Assembly: GCA_028284635.1 (NCBI GenBank)
Contig: JANQRJ010000099.1
Span: 1 to 64,000, forward strand
Direction: 5' to 3'
Length of the DNA stretch: 64,000 bases
Source of the DNA: Pelagicoccus sp.
GTDB lineage: Bacteria > Verrucomicrobiota > Verrucomicrobiia > Opitutales > Opitutaceae
Shown in pieces: positions 44,865 to 52,804 of this stretch. Position 1 is the first letter of the stretch; the number at the start of each line of letters is the position of its first letter. The translations under genes were made by a program, and so were the position numbers. The notes beneath the pieces were generated by a model. That model was not told the origin of the DNA. It saw nothing but the letters and a program-made list of their open reading frames with translations, and did no database searches.

Positions 44865-45866
44865 TCAAAACTCCCGCAAACTACCCCCGAAGCGCCGAAC
44901 CAGTCTTTCCAGTCCAGAACGCTCGCGCTCGCCAAGCTCAAAGCCGATCACATGGATGCGCGGGTTGGCGCCAACGGTCGAAATCTCCCCTTCCACGAAC
45001 GAAATGAGACGCTCAAACGAGATCTTCGGATAGGAGTAGCCGCCACCAGAATTCGCAGTCCGACGATTGAGCGAGCCATCGGTCACCAAAAAGATCAGGT
45101 CGGGCTGCAAGCTCAAAGCCGCTCGCAATGCCGCTTCGTGCCCAAGCCATTCTTCGCTCGCTATCGGCGGGTTGCCTCGCAGCTCCGTTCGGACCCAAGC
45201 CGCGGCAAGCCGCTTGTTCTTGGCCGACGCCGGAGCCAACCGTTCCGAGAAACCGCGCACACCCTGGCTGAACTGCACCACTCCAAAAGACGTGCCGCCC
45301 TCCAAGCCCTCGATCAGATCGACAGCCTCATTCTGGATTTGCTCGATCGTCACCCCACGAGCCGCTGCCCGGCGAACCACGGAAGCCGAGGTATTGACCA
45401 CAATCGCGATCCGCTGACCGCTCGCCTTCACCCCAAAAAACTCCGTGGCCGAAGCCTGACCTCCCAAACCGCCAACCAAGTCCATCAACCCGGATTCCGC
45501 AAAAGCCGATTGAGCGCTCTCGAGAAAGTCGTCCTCCATCGAGTCGAGATCGAAAGCATCGACAGGCAGCGCTGGCGCCGCAGGAAGATCGCTCGCGAAA
45601 CTGTTCTCCACCGCCAGGCGGTGAAACGACTTGGGCCGCGACATACGCTGCCTCAACTTCCGCAACCTATCCGCTCGCTTTTCCGATTCCGAAACGTTCG
45701 AGACAACTCTCTCCCCTTCGAAAACCGGCGGATCAGCAGGCTCGTCGTTCGAAACCGCAATGAAGAGAGTCACCAACAGCAAGCCTCCCTGGACCAGCAG
45801 CGCAATAGCCAATGTACCACCCAAACGACGGCGAGGAGAGGAAGTCTGGCGAGTAGGCAAAGACAC
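44865..45866 (-). CDS. VWA-like membrane-anchored protein with altered MIDAS
   Basis: 333 residues. One membrane helix near 18-38 (LAIALLVQGGLLLVTLFIAV) is followed by a charged linker. A von Willebrand A-like domain runs from about 150, with ASGQRIAIVVNTSAS and LIFLVTDGSLN. The canonical DxSxS metal site reads Asn158-Thr-Ser160-Ala-Ser162, so the first Asp is Asn. The domain is probably periplasmic. IS30 remnants begin about 55 bases upstream of the start. Confidence 0.75.
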   Translation of the reverse strand: MSLPTRQTSSPRRRLGGTLAIALLVQGGLLLVTLFIAVSNDEPADPPVFEGERVVSNVSESEKRADRLRKLRQRMSRPKSFHRLAVENSFASDLPAAPALPVDAFDLDSMEDDFLESAQSAFAESGLMDLVGGLGGQASATEFFGVKASGQRIAIVVNTSASVVRRAAARGVTIEQIQNEAVDLIEGLEGGTSFGVVQFSQGVRGFSERLAPASAKNKRLAAAWVRTELRGNPPIASEEWLGHEAALRAALSLQPDLIFLVTDGSLNRRTANSGGGYSYPKISFERLISFVEGEISTVGANPRIHVIGFELGERERSGLERLVRRFGGSLREF

Positions 45867-45919
45867 GAGAGGGGATACCCGACCAACATTGCCGAACAGC
45901 GACGCCAGAGCAAGAACGC

Positions 45920-46217
45920 AACCACATCCTTTTCCACAGGGCGCGCAAACAGAACTTCGACATGGCCAGGCGCCTGGAATGCTGGGCCTACTTCTGCATG
46001 CCTTACCACAACGAGGAGAAGGGCGCGGTGGAGAACTGCAACGGGTTGGTCAGGCAATACGGACCCAAGTGCGGCAGGAGAATCCGCGACAACTCCAACC
46101 AGCAGATACGTCGGGACCAGGAAAACGCTTGGATTCAGCACGCCGGCGCAGTACCTGCACAAAGTCGCGAAGGAAACCGCAGTATTCCTCGGCAGTGTCA
46201 ATCCGCCAGGTTACGAA
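45920..46217 (+). pseudogene. IS30-family transposase remnant
   Basis: The C-terminal part of an IS30-type DDE transposase is spread over two frames. In one frame from about 45962: ARRLECWAYFCMPYHNEEKG then AVENCNGLVRQYGPKC, including the catalytic Glu in the ENxNGL context. After a shift near 46060-46104 the other frame gives RKTLGFSTPAQYL. The N-terminal two thirds are missing. It ends about 13 bases before ureF, so an insertion may once have separated ureF from upstream urease genes. Confidence 0.75.
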
Positions 46218-46230
46218 GAAGCGAGCTCCC

Positions 46231-46920
46231 ATGAACCTCCACAGCCTAGCCTCCATCCTCCAAACCACCGATCCGCTCTTCCCCATCGGCTCCTACGCCC
46301 ATTCCTATGGGCTGGAAGAACTCGTCGCCAACGGCTCGGTCTTCGATGCCGATACCCTGCTCGCCTACCTGCAGAACACCGTCGCGCTCAATCTCCAGGA
46401 ATTCGAGCTGCCGTATCTAAGATTCGCCTACAATGCCCTGCTCGTCCAGGACTGCGAACAGCTCTGCGAGCTCGACGAGGAAATCGGAGCCGCCAAGCTC
46501 TCCCACGAACTCCGCCAGGCAAGCGCATCCCAAGGACGGCAACGCCTCCGCCTCATCCGCAAGCTTCGGCCAAGCAACCGTTTCGCCACGCTCGAATCCC
46601 TGGCCCAGGCCAAGCAACTCGTCCCACACCACCTCGTCATCTTCGCCGCCGAAAACGTAGATCTGGAAACGCCCATCGAAGCTGCCCTCGCCACTTGGGC
46701 CTACCAAACCCTTGCCGCCCCCTGCGCTGCCGCTCTAAAACTCATCCGCATCGGCCAAGAAGGAGCTCAAAGCGTATTAACCCAATCCCTACACGACCTG
46801 GAAACCATCGTACAAGCCTCCCTCTCCATCGATCATAGCCACGCCGGCGCCTTCATCCCCGCCCTCGACATCGCAGCCCACCGCCACGAGCGCGCCCACG
46901 CCCGACTCTTCATTTCCTAG
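46231..46920 (+). CDS. ureF: Urease accessory protein UreF
   Basis: Part of the UreDFG complex that loads nickel into urease. 229 residues from the ATG at 46231; the open frame upstream runs through IS remnant and unrelated sequence. DPLFPIGSYAHSYGLEELV is the UreF hallmark, and the all-helical body ends HDLETIVQASLSIDHSHAG. It is first of ureF-ureG-ureD. No ureA, ureB, ureC or ureE lies within the window. Confidence 0.92.
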   Translation: MNLHSLASILQTTDPLFPIGSYAHSYGLEELVANGSVFDADTLLAYLQNTVALNLQEFELPYLRFAYNALLVQDCEQLCELDEEIGAAKLSHELRQASASQGRQRLRLIRKLRPSNRFATLESLAQAKQLVPHHLVIFAAENVDLETPIEAALATWAYQTLAAPCAAALKLIRIGQEGAQSVLTQSLHDLETIVQASLSIDHSHAGAFIPALDIAAHRHERAHARLFIS

Positions 46921-46957
46921 CTATTTAGCCATTAGCCGGATAGTCCGTAGCCAATAG

Positions 46958-46987
46958 CTCTTCACTCTTCACTCTTCACTCTTCACT
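46958..46987 (+). promoter_or_regulatory. Perfect heptamer-repeat leader of ureG
   Basis: CTCTTCA is repeated four times exactly (46958-46985), followed by CT and the ureG ATG at 46988. No Shine-Dalgarno is present. It is the cleanest example of the heptamer leaders in this window, and copy number could change by slippage. Confidence 0.75.
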
Positions 46988-47596
46988 ATGACTCCCTCCC
47001 GTCCCATTCGCGTCGGCATTGGCGGACCAGTCGGTTCCGGCAAGACCATGCTTCTCCTAAGACTCTGCCAGTCGTTGAAATCCGAATACAGCATCGTCGC
47101 CATCACCAACGACATCTATACTCGCGAGGATGCCGAATTTCTCGTACGCAACGAAGCCCTGCCATCCGAACGCGTGCTTGGCGTCGAGACCGGCGGCTGC
47201 CCGCACACCGCCATTCGCGACGACACCAGCATGAACATGGCGGCTATAGACGACCTTCTCGGTCGCAACCCGGATGCCCAGCTCGTACTCATCGAATCTG
47301 GAGGCGACAATCTTTCCGCCACCTTTTCGCCCGAACTTGTCGACGCGTTTATCTACGTCATCGATGTGGCAGAAGGAGACAAGATCCCCCGCAAAGGCGG
47401 ACCTGCCATCCAGCACTCGGACTTGCTCATCATCAACAAAACCGAAATCGCCCCCTATGTCGGAGCCGACCTGAGCGTAATGGATCGCGACTCCAAAAAG
47501 ATGCGCGACGAACGGCCGTTTCTCTTCTGCGATCTCAAATCCCGCAAAGGTCTGGACGACGTGATCTCCTGGCTCAAACGCGAATACCTGTTCTGA
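46988..47596 (+). CDS. ureG: Urease accessory GTPase UreG
   Basis: The GTPase that delivers nickel to apo-urease with UreD and UreF. 202 residues. The P-loop is GGPVGSGKT at the N-terminus, the metal-binding CPH is in [30 protein letters not shown] is conserved, and [10 protein letters not shown] serves as the guanine-recognition region. It is separated from ureF by 67 bases containing the heptamer leader, and followed after 50 bases by ureD. Confidence 0.96.
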   Translation: MTPSRPIRVGIGGPVGSGKTMLLLRLCQSLKSEYSIVAITNDIYTREDAEFLVRNEALPSERVLGVETGGCPHTAIRDDTSMNMAAIDDLLGRNPDAQLVLIESGGDNLSATFSPELVDAFIYVIDVAEGDKIPRKGGPAIQHSDLLIINKTEIAPYVGADLSVMDRDSKKMRDERPFLFCDLKSRKGLDDVISWLKREYLF

Positions 47597-47646
47597 AAAA
47601 CGTAGCGCGGATCCCTTAGGGCGGGATCGCACTGCGTATCAAACAT

Positions 47647-48489
47647 TTGAACACATCTCCTTCCAGACCTCAACTCTCAGGCTACCTTCGCGCAACCTGC
47701 CAACGCGGCTCGGATGGCAGTTGCCACCTCGCTCGCAAGGAGCACCGCGCCCCCATCCATCTAAGCAAGCCGTACTGGGACGGGAGTAGCCTGCTGCTCA
47801 ACGTCATGTGCCCCACTGCCGGCATGCTCGGCGGAGACCAAGTCGAACTGGACGTAGAGATCGAATCGGGAGCGGCTCTCACGCTTTCGAACCCTTCTTC
47901 ACTTCGTATCCACAAAATGGATTTAGACGAAGATTCGCTTTGGGACCAGACCTTCAAGGTGGATTCCGAAGCCTTCCTCGAATGCAATCCAGAGTGGCTC
48001 ATACTTCAGGCGGAAAGCGCATTCACCCAACGCACCCGCCTGGAAGTGGAAGACGGAGGAGAACTGCTCTTCATCGAAACCCTTGCCCCTGGACGCATCG
48101 CCCACGGGGAAGCCTTCGCATTCCGCCGCTTCCGCAACCACCTTTCGCTGCGCTACGGCGGCCGCCTGGCCGCCGTCGAACGCCATGACATCCAAACCGC
48201 TCGCAACAGCCACCGCAGTTGGAGCGCCCAATCGCCAGCCCCATTCTACGCGAGCATCGTGATGGCTTCGCCCAAACTGGAGAGCAACGCCCACTCCATC
48301 TGGCAAACCCTGCACGAGCTCAGCTCCGAGTCCATCGAAGTCGGCGTCAGCCGCCTAGCTAGCGGCCCCTGCTGGAACGCCAAGCTTCTGGCGACCAATC
48401 CCTCGCGCGCTCGTCAGGCCATCGCAACCATTCGGGAACACTACTACCGGGTAATCGGACGTAAGGCATCGGATTTGCGGCGACACTAG
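47647..48489 (+). CDS. ureD: Urease accessory protein UreD (UreH)
   Basis: Scaffold of the UreDFG nickel-loading complex. 280 residues, normal. The beginning STSPSRPQLS-like region is followed by PYWDGSSLLLNVMCPTAGML then GGDQVELDVEIESGA, a UreD hallmark, and ETLAPGRIAHGEAFAF. No ATG fits; the only reasonable start is the TTG at 47647. The stop lies in CGACACTAG, resembling the repeat tails that end on purM and the 36688 gene. Confidence 0.92.
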   Translation: MNTSPSRPQLSGYLRATCQRGSDGSCHLARKEHRAPIHLSKPYWDGSSLLLNVMCPTAGMLGGDQVELDVEIESGAALTLSNPSSLRIHKMDLDEDSLWDQTFKVDSEAFLECNPEWLILQAESAFTQRTRLEVEDGGELLFIETLAPGRIAHGEAFAFRRFRNHLSLRYGGRLAAVERHDIQTARNSHRSWSAQSPAPFYASIVMASPKLESNAHSIWQTLHELSSESIEVGVSRLASGPCWNAKLLATNPSRARQAIATIREHYYRVIGRKASDLRRH

Positions 48490-48557
48490 ACGCGTCGTTT
48501 GCGTATCGATAGCTAACGCCCTCACCCAATACGAATCCTTTCCGTCTCCGCACGCCA

Positions 48558-49469
48558 ATGTCCAGCAAACCCGCGCTTCGTTCAGTCTGCATCGCAGCTG
48601 CCGGGCTGCTGGCCGCCTCATGCAACCAGCTGCAAATCAAGTCTCCAAAGACGGACATCAACATCTCTCCCGCCCCCTACTTCGACAACAAAACCGGCAT
48701 CTACTTCCCCGGATCCCTAGGCGGCATGCGACGCCAGCCCACCGTCTACCTCGAGAACCGCTCTCCGGGCCTAGGCGTCGCCATTTCCTATCGCGACAGA
48801 GACTCGAAGCTCGACGTATTCGTCTATGACCTGCAAGCCAGCGTCATTCCGATCGGAGTCGACAGTCCCGTCATCCAACGGAGCTTTCAAGACGCCATCG
48901 CCGATATAGACCGGGCCGCCCAACGCCGCCTCTACAGCGACTTGACCCTACACGAGACCGAAACCATCACGCTCGGAGGCCAGCCCTACTTGCACGCTCA
49001 CGTCAGCTACCGGGAGAACGACCTGCAAAAAGACGGGCACCTACTCCTATCCGGCATCAACGGCCAGATTGTGAAGATCCGCTCGTCCGTAGTCCGATCC
49101 TCCGAGTTCAACCTCTGGCGGGCCTTGGGCTACCTCGCCCGAGCCATCGAGCAAACCCGCTACAACGGCTATGGCGGACTCAGCCAAGAACAGTTCGCCA
49201 AGCTAGAAGATCGGCTCCGCAACGTCGAAATCCGAGACGGCATCGACGACCTGGAGGCTCTCGCCCTCGCCCAAATGGAACTAGTCAAACGCCAGCGCCA
49301 CAATCGTTTCGATACCTCCACCGCGGAGATCTCCTCTTCCAAAGCGCCTGGTCAGGTCATCGTCCGCTTCTACGGCTTTCCCACGACGCCCGCTCTTCCC
49401 GTGCGCAGCAGCCTCCTCGTCGCGGTAAACGACAACGGCAGAACGGAGCTATTGGAGGAAGCGCCGTGA
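48558..49469 (+). CDS. Lipoprotein of unknown function, 303 aa
   Basis: The lipoprotein signal peptide ends AAGLLAASC (lipid Cys at about 22). The mature protein mixes strands and helices, with NKTGIYFPGSLGGMRRQPTV, YLENRSPGLGVAISYRDRD and RALGYLARAIEQTRYNGYGG. No domain is recognised. It is downstream of ureD with a 68-base gap, and any link to urease is unsupported. Confidence 0.65.
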   Translation: MSSKPALRSVCIAAAGLLAASCNQLQIKSPKTDINISPAPYFDNKTGIYFPGSLGGMRRQPTVYLENRSPGLGVAISYRDRDSKLDVFVYDLQASVIPIGVDSPVIQRSFQDAIADIDRAAQRRLYSDLTLHETETITLGGQPYLHAHVSYRENDLQKDGHLLLSGINGQIVKIRSSVVRSSEFNLWRALGYLARAIEQTRYNGYGGLSQEQFAKLEDRLRNVEIRDGIDDLEALALAQMELVKRQRHNRFDTSTAEISSSKAPGQVIVRFYGFPTTPALPVRSSLLVAVNDNGRTELLEEAP

Positions 49470-49615
49470 TCTGGAGACATCCTAGTCCTCCTCTTAATCT
49501 TCCTCCTGATCCCCAGAGATCGCTTCGGGATCATCGCGCGAAAGGCCGAAGGCGGATTCAGCGGCTTCGGCCCTCAGTCTTCAGCCTATCTGTCTCTGGC
49601 TTCGCCAGACTAGCC

Positions 49616-50815
49616 CTAACGCCCCGACCGGCCATACAGCCGGCTGCGCGGACCTGCCGCGGCCGACTTCTCCTGAGCATCGAAAAGAGCCGAGTAAGTG
49701 TAGGGAAAGCCATCCAGCTTCTTTCGCTCGACCTTCTTGCCAATGAAGTGCTCGATCGCGGCCGCATTCTTCACCTCATCCTCGGTAAGCAAAGTGAAGG
49801 CATCGCCCTCCTTGGAAGCCCGCCCCGTGCGGCCTATCCGGTGCACGTAGTCCTCCGCATGCAGCGGCACGTCGTAGTTGATCACGTGCGTCACGCCTGC
49901 GATGTCGAGACCGCGGGCCGCGATATCCGTCGCCACCAGCACCTCGTACTTGCCTTCCTTAAAGCCCTTCAAAGCCGCCGTGCGCTCGCCCTGCGAACGG
50001 TCGGAGTGCAAGGCGGTCACCCGATGGTCCAGTCGCTCTAGGCGACGCGTGATCATATCCGCGTTGAACTTCGTGCGGGTGAAGATCAACACGCTTTCGT
50101 AGTGCGTGCGCTCGAGAAGCTCCAGCAGCAGCTTGTACTTCTGCCGCTCCACCACCGGATAAAATGCGTGGCTCACGGTCTCCGCCGCCGAGCGGTTCTT
50201 GCCGATCTCCACGACCGCCGGGTCCTTCAGCACCCAAGCAGACAAGGTCTTGATCGCCGCCGGCATCGTCGCGGTGAAAAGCAAAGTCTGGCGGTCCTGC
50301 GAGCAATAGTTCTGCACGATGCGCTTCACATCCGGCAGGAAGCCCATGTCCAGCATGCGGTCGACTTCGTCCAGCACCAGATAGTCCAGATTCTTCAGCG
50401 AGAGGTTCTTCTGGCCGAGATGGTCAAGCAGGCGCCCCGGAGTGGCCACGACGATTTCCGCCCCATCCTCCATCATCTTCAGCTGGCCGCCATACTTCAC
50501 GCCGCCAAACACCAGGCCGATCTTGATGCCGAGATTCTTGGCGAAGACCTTCAGAGCCTCGTCCACCTGGGCTGCCAACTCGCGAGTCGGTTCCAAGATC
50601 AGGCACTGGAAGGGCTTGCCCGGCACGATGCGCTGCAAAATCGGCAAGCCAAACGCCGCCGTCTTTCCCGTGCCAGTCTGAGCCGAACCGATCAGATCCT
50701 TTCCCTCCAGCACGAGAGGAATCGCCTGCTCCTGGATCGGGGTCGGCTTCTCGAAGCCGAGTTCGCTAAGCGCCTTGTTGATAGGTTCTGAAAGCCCAAG
50801 TCCTGAAAATGGCAT
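49616..50815 (-). CDS. rhlE: DEAD-box RNA helicase, RhlE type
   Basis: 399 residues from the ATG at 50815. Motifs in order: Q-motif FEKPTPIQEQAIP, motif I AQTGTGKTAAF, Ia PTRELAAQ, Ib TPGRLL, motif II DEVD instead of DEAD, motif III as TAT in FTATMP rather than SAT, and HRIGRTGR. The core is followed by a short basic tail (GPRSRLYGRSGR). It is probably involved in ribosome assembly or mRNA turnover. The variant motif II is within what active helicases tolerate. Confidence 0.9.
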   Translation of the reverse strand: MPFSGLGLSEPINKALSELGFEKPTPIQEQAIPLVLEGKDLIGSAQTGTGKTAAFGLPILQRIVPGKPFQCLILEPTRELAAQVDEALKVFAKNLGIKIGLVFGGVKYGGQLKMMEDGAEIVVATPGRLLDHLGQKNLSLKNLDYLVLDEVDRMLDMGFLPDVKRIVQNYCSQDRQTLLFTATMPAAIKTLSAWVLKDPAVVEIGKNRSAAETVSHAFYPVVERQKYKLLLELLERTHYESVLIFTRTKFNADMITRRLERLDHRVTALHSDRSQGERTAALKGFKEGKYEVLVATDIAARGLDIAGVTHVINYDVPLHAEDYVHRIGRTGRASKEGDAFTLLTEDEVKNAAAIEHFIGKKVERKKLDGFPYTYSALFDAQEKSAAAGPRSRLYGRSGR

Positions 50816-50879
50816 GGAAGCGTATATGGATGTCCCGTCTTCAGAAGCAAGTCGCGAAAACGCCACCCGCCCCCCCAAC

Positions 50880-50962
50880 AATCTTCATCTTCTTCTTCAT
50901 CTGCTTCCCTCCCCAAACCAAGACCTGAAAAGAAGAAGATGAAGAAGCAGAAGCAGATGAAG
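50880..50962. repeat. TTC/GAA-rich inverted repeat, copy 2
   Basis: A pyrimidine arm (AATCTTCATCTTCTTCTTC and on) is followed about 25 bases later by a purine arm (GAAGAAGATGAAGAAGCAG and on). It lies between the divergent rhlE and sufS genes and shares its form with the element at 9137-9207. Confidence 0.6.
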
Positions 50963-51036
50963 AGGCCGCTACGCTCGCGATCCCAGTTGCCAAGCCATCA
51001 TCCTTCCCTATCCCTCGTTGACCGAAAGCAACCGCC

Positions 51037-52293
51037 ATGTCGCAAACCGCAAAGCCAACCACCGTACCCACAGTTCCGCCTGCCATCGTCGCCGCCCGGG
51101 AGGATTTTCCCATCCTTCGCCGCTCCGCCCACGGCAAGCCGCTCGTCTACCTCGACAACGCTGCCTCTACCCAAAAGCCCCAGCAGGTCATCGACGCCAT
51201 CACTCGCTACTACGAACACGAAAACGCCAACATCCACCGAGGCGTCCACCTTCTTTCCACCGAAGCCACCGCCGCCTACGAAGCCGCTCGCGGCAAAGTC
51301 GCCCGCTTCCTCAATGCCGTCGACGACTCCGAAATCGTCTTCACCCGAGGCGCCACCGAATCCATCAACCTCGTCGCCCACTCCTACCTCGAGCCCCTCC
51401 TCCAGCCAAGCGACGAGATCCTGATCTCCCACATGGAGCACCACGCCAATATCGTTCCCTGGCAGCTCCTCGCCGAAAGAACCGGGGCCAAGCTCAAGAT
51501 CATACCCGTCGCAGACGACGGCGAGCTCGATCTTGAAACCTTCGACCAACTCCTCACCGAACGCGTCAAGCTGTTCGCCATCGTTCACGTCTCGAACGCC
51601 ATCGGCACCGTCAACGACGTCAAGCCGCTGCTCGCCAAGGCCAAGGCCCGCGGCATTGCCACCCTGCTCGACGCAGCGCAGTCCGTGCAGCACATGCCAG
51701 TCGACGTACAGGACCTCGGCTGCGACTTCCTAGTCTTCTCCGGCCACAAGATCTTTGCCCCCACTGGTATCGGCACCCTCTACGGTCGTCGCGAAATATT
51801 GGATACAATGCGACCCTATCAAGGCGGCGGCGATATGATCTCCCGCGTCTCCTTCTCCGGTACCACCTACAAGCCTCCCCCCTCCCGCTTCGAAGCCGGC
51901 ACCCCGCACATAGCCGGCGGCATCGCCCTCGGCTTCGCCCTCGACTACCTCTCCCAGCTCGGGCTCGAAACCATCCACGCCTACGAGAGCGAGCTCCTCG
52001 CCTACGCCGCTAGCCAACTCGCAGCCATCCCCGAGCTCAACCTCCTCGGCAACCCCCGCCATCGCTCCGGAGCGATCAGCTTCACCCTCCAAGAAGCCCA
52101 CCCCCACGACATCGGCACCATCCTCGACACCGAAGGCATCGCCATCCGCGCCGGCCATCACTGCTGCGAACCCCTCCATCAGCGCTTCGGTCTCAACGCC
52201 ACCGCCCGAGCCTCATTCGCCTTCTACAACACCCCCGCAGAAGTCGACGCCCTCGTCGTCGCCCTCAAGAAAGCCGCCACGCTCTTCGCCTAA
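51037..52293 (+). CDS. sufS: SufS-type cysteine desulfurase
   Basis: A group II cysteine desulfurase that removes sulfur from cysteine with PLP for iron-sulfur cluster assembly. 418 residues. YLDNAASTQKPQQVIDAI is near the N-terminus, the PLP lysine Lys238 is in SGHKIFAPTGIG, and the active-site cysteine is Cys376 in AGHHCCEPLHQRFG. A second Cys377 directly follows it, where many relatives have Ala. SufU follows after 25 bases, the pairing in which SufU accepts the sulfur. Confidence 0.95.
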   Translation: MSQTAKPTTVPTVPPAIVAAREDFPILRRSAHGKPLVYLDNAASTQKPQQVIDAITRYYEHENANIHRGVHLLSTEATAAYEAARGKVARFLNAVDDSEIVFTRGATESINLVAHSYLEPLLQPSDEILISHMEHHANIVPWQLLAERTGAKLKIIPVADDGELDLETFDQLLTERVKLFAIVHVSNAIGTVNDVKPLLAKAKARGIATLLDAAQSVQHMPVDVQDLGCDFLVFSGHKIFAPTGIGTLYGRREILDTMRPYQGGGDMISRVSFSGTTYKPPPSRFEAGTPHIAGGIALGFALDYLSQLGLETIHAYESELLAYAASQLAAIPELNLLGNPRHRSGAISFTLQEAHPHDIGTILDTEGIAIRAGHHCCEPLHQRFGLNATARASFAFYNTPAEVDALVVALKKAATLFA

Positions 52294-52318
52294 AACAGGA
52301 ACGACACACGCTCTTTCC

Positions 52319-52744
52319 TTGAACTCCACTCTCGAAAGACTCTACCGGCAAACCCTGCTGGAACACAGCAAGAAGCCCCGCAACAACCAAGCGCTGCCCG
52401 GCGGCCGCAAAGCGACCGTCCACAACCCCCTTTGCGGAGACGAAATCACCGTGTATCTGAAATCCGGAGACACGAACCTCGAACAGATCGCCTTCACCTC
52501 CCAGAGTTGCTCCATATGCACAGCCAGCGCCTCGATGATGAGCGAGACGCTCGCCACAAAACCCATTTCCCAAGCCAAGAGCATCGCCGAAGACTTCGTA
52601 TCCGGTTTTAAAGACAAGGCCAGCGCGCCGAAGCTCGAAGGCGACCTCGCTGCCCTGCTCGGCATCCTCGAGTTCCCCAGCCGCATCCGCTGCGCCACCC
52701 TCCCCTGGGAAGCGTTCCTTCTCGCCTTGGAATCCAAGCCATAG
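52319..52744 (+). CDS. sufU: SufU zinc-dependent sulfurtransferase
   Basis: 141 residues from a TTG start giving LERLYRQTLLEHSKKPRN, the usual N-terminus. Zinc/sulfur ligands are Cys39, Asp41 (PLCGDE), Cys64 (SQSCSIC) and Cys125 (SRIRCATLPW); Cys67 is also present. The 58-residue gap between the second and third ligands fits SufU rather than IscU. It accepts persulfide from SufS. The scaffold genes sufB, sufC and sufD are not in the window. Confidence 0.92.
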   Translation: MNSTLERLYRQTLLEHSKKPRNNQALPGGRKATVHNPLCGDEITVYLKSGDTNLEQIAFTSQSCSICTASASMMSETLATKPISQAKSIAEDFVSGFKDKASAPKLEGDLAALLGILEFPSRIRCATLPWEAFLLALESKP

Positions 52745-52804
52745 CCGAAACAGACGCGTCAACAGGAATTGCAATTCCTTCTCCGCTATCGAGGATGCCC
52801 CACC

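Noticed and set aside
46958..46987. Interpretation of heptamer repeats as a CRISPR-like or coding repeat
   Set aside because: Units are only seven bases without spacers and lie outside the reading frame; they are a leader repeat.
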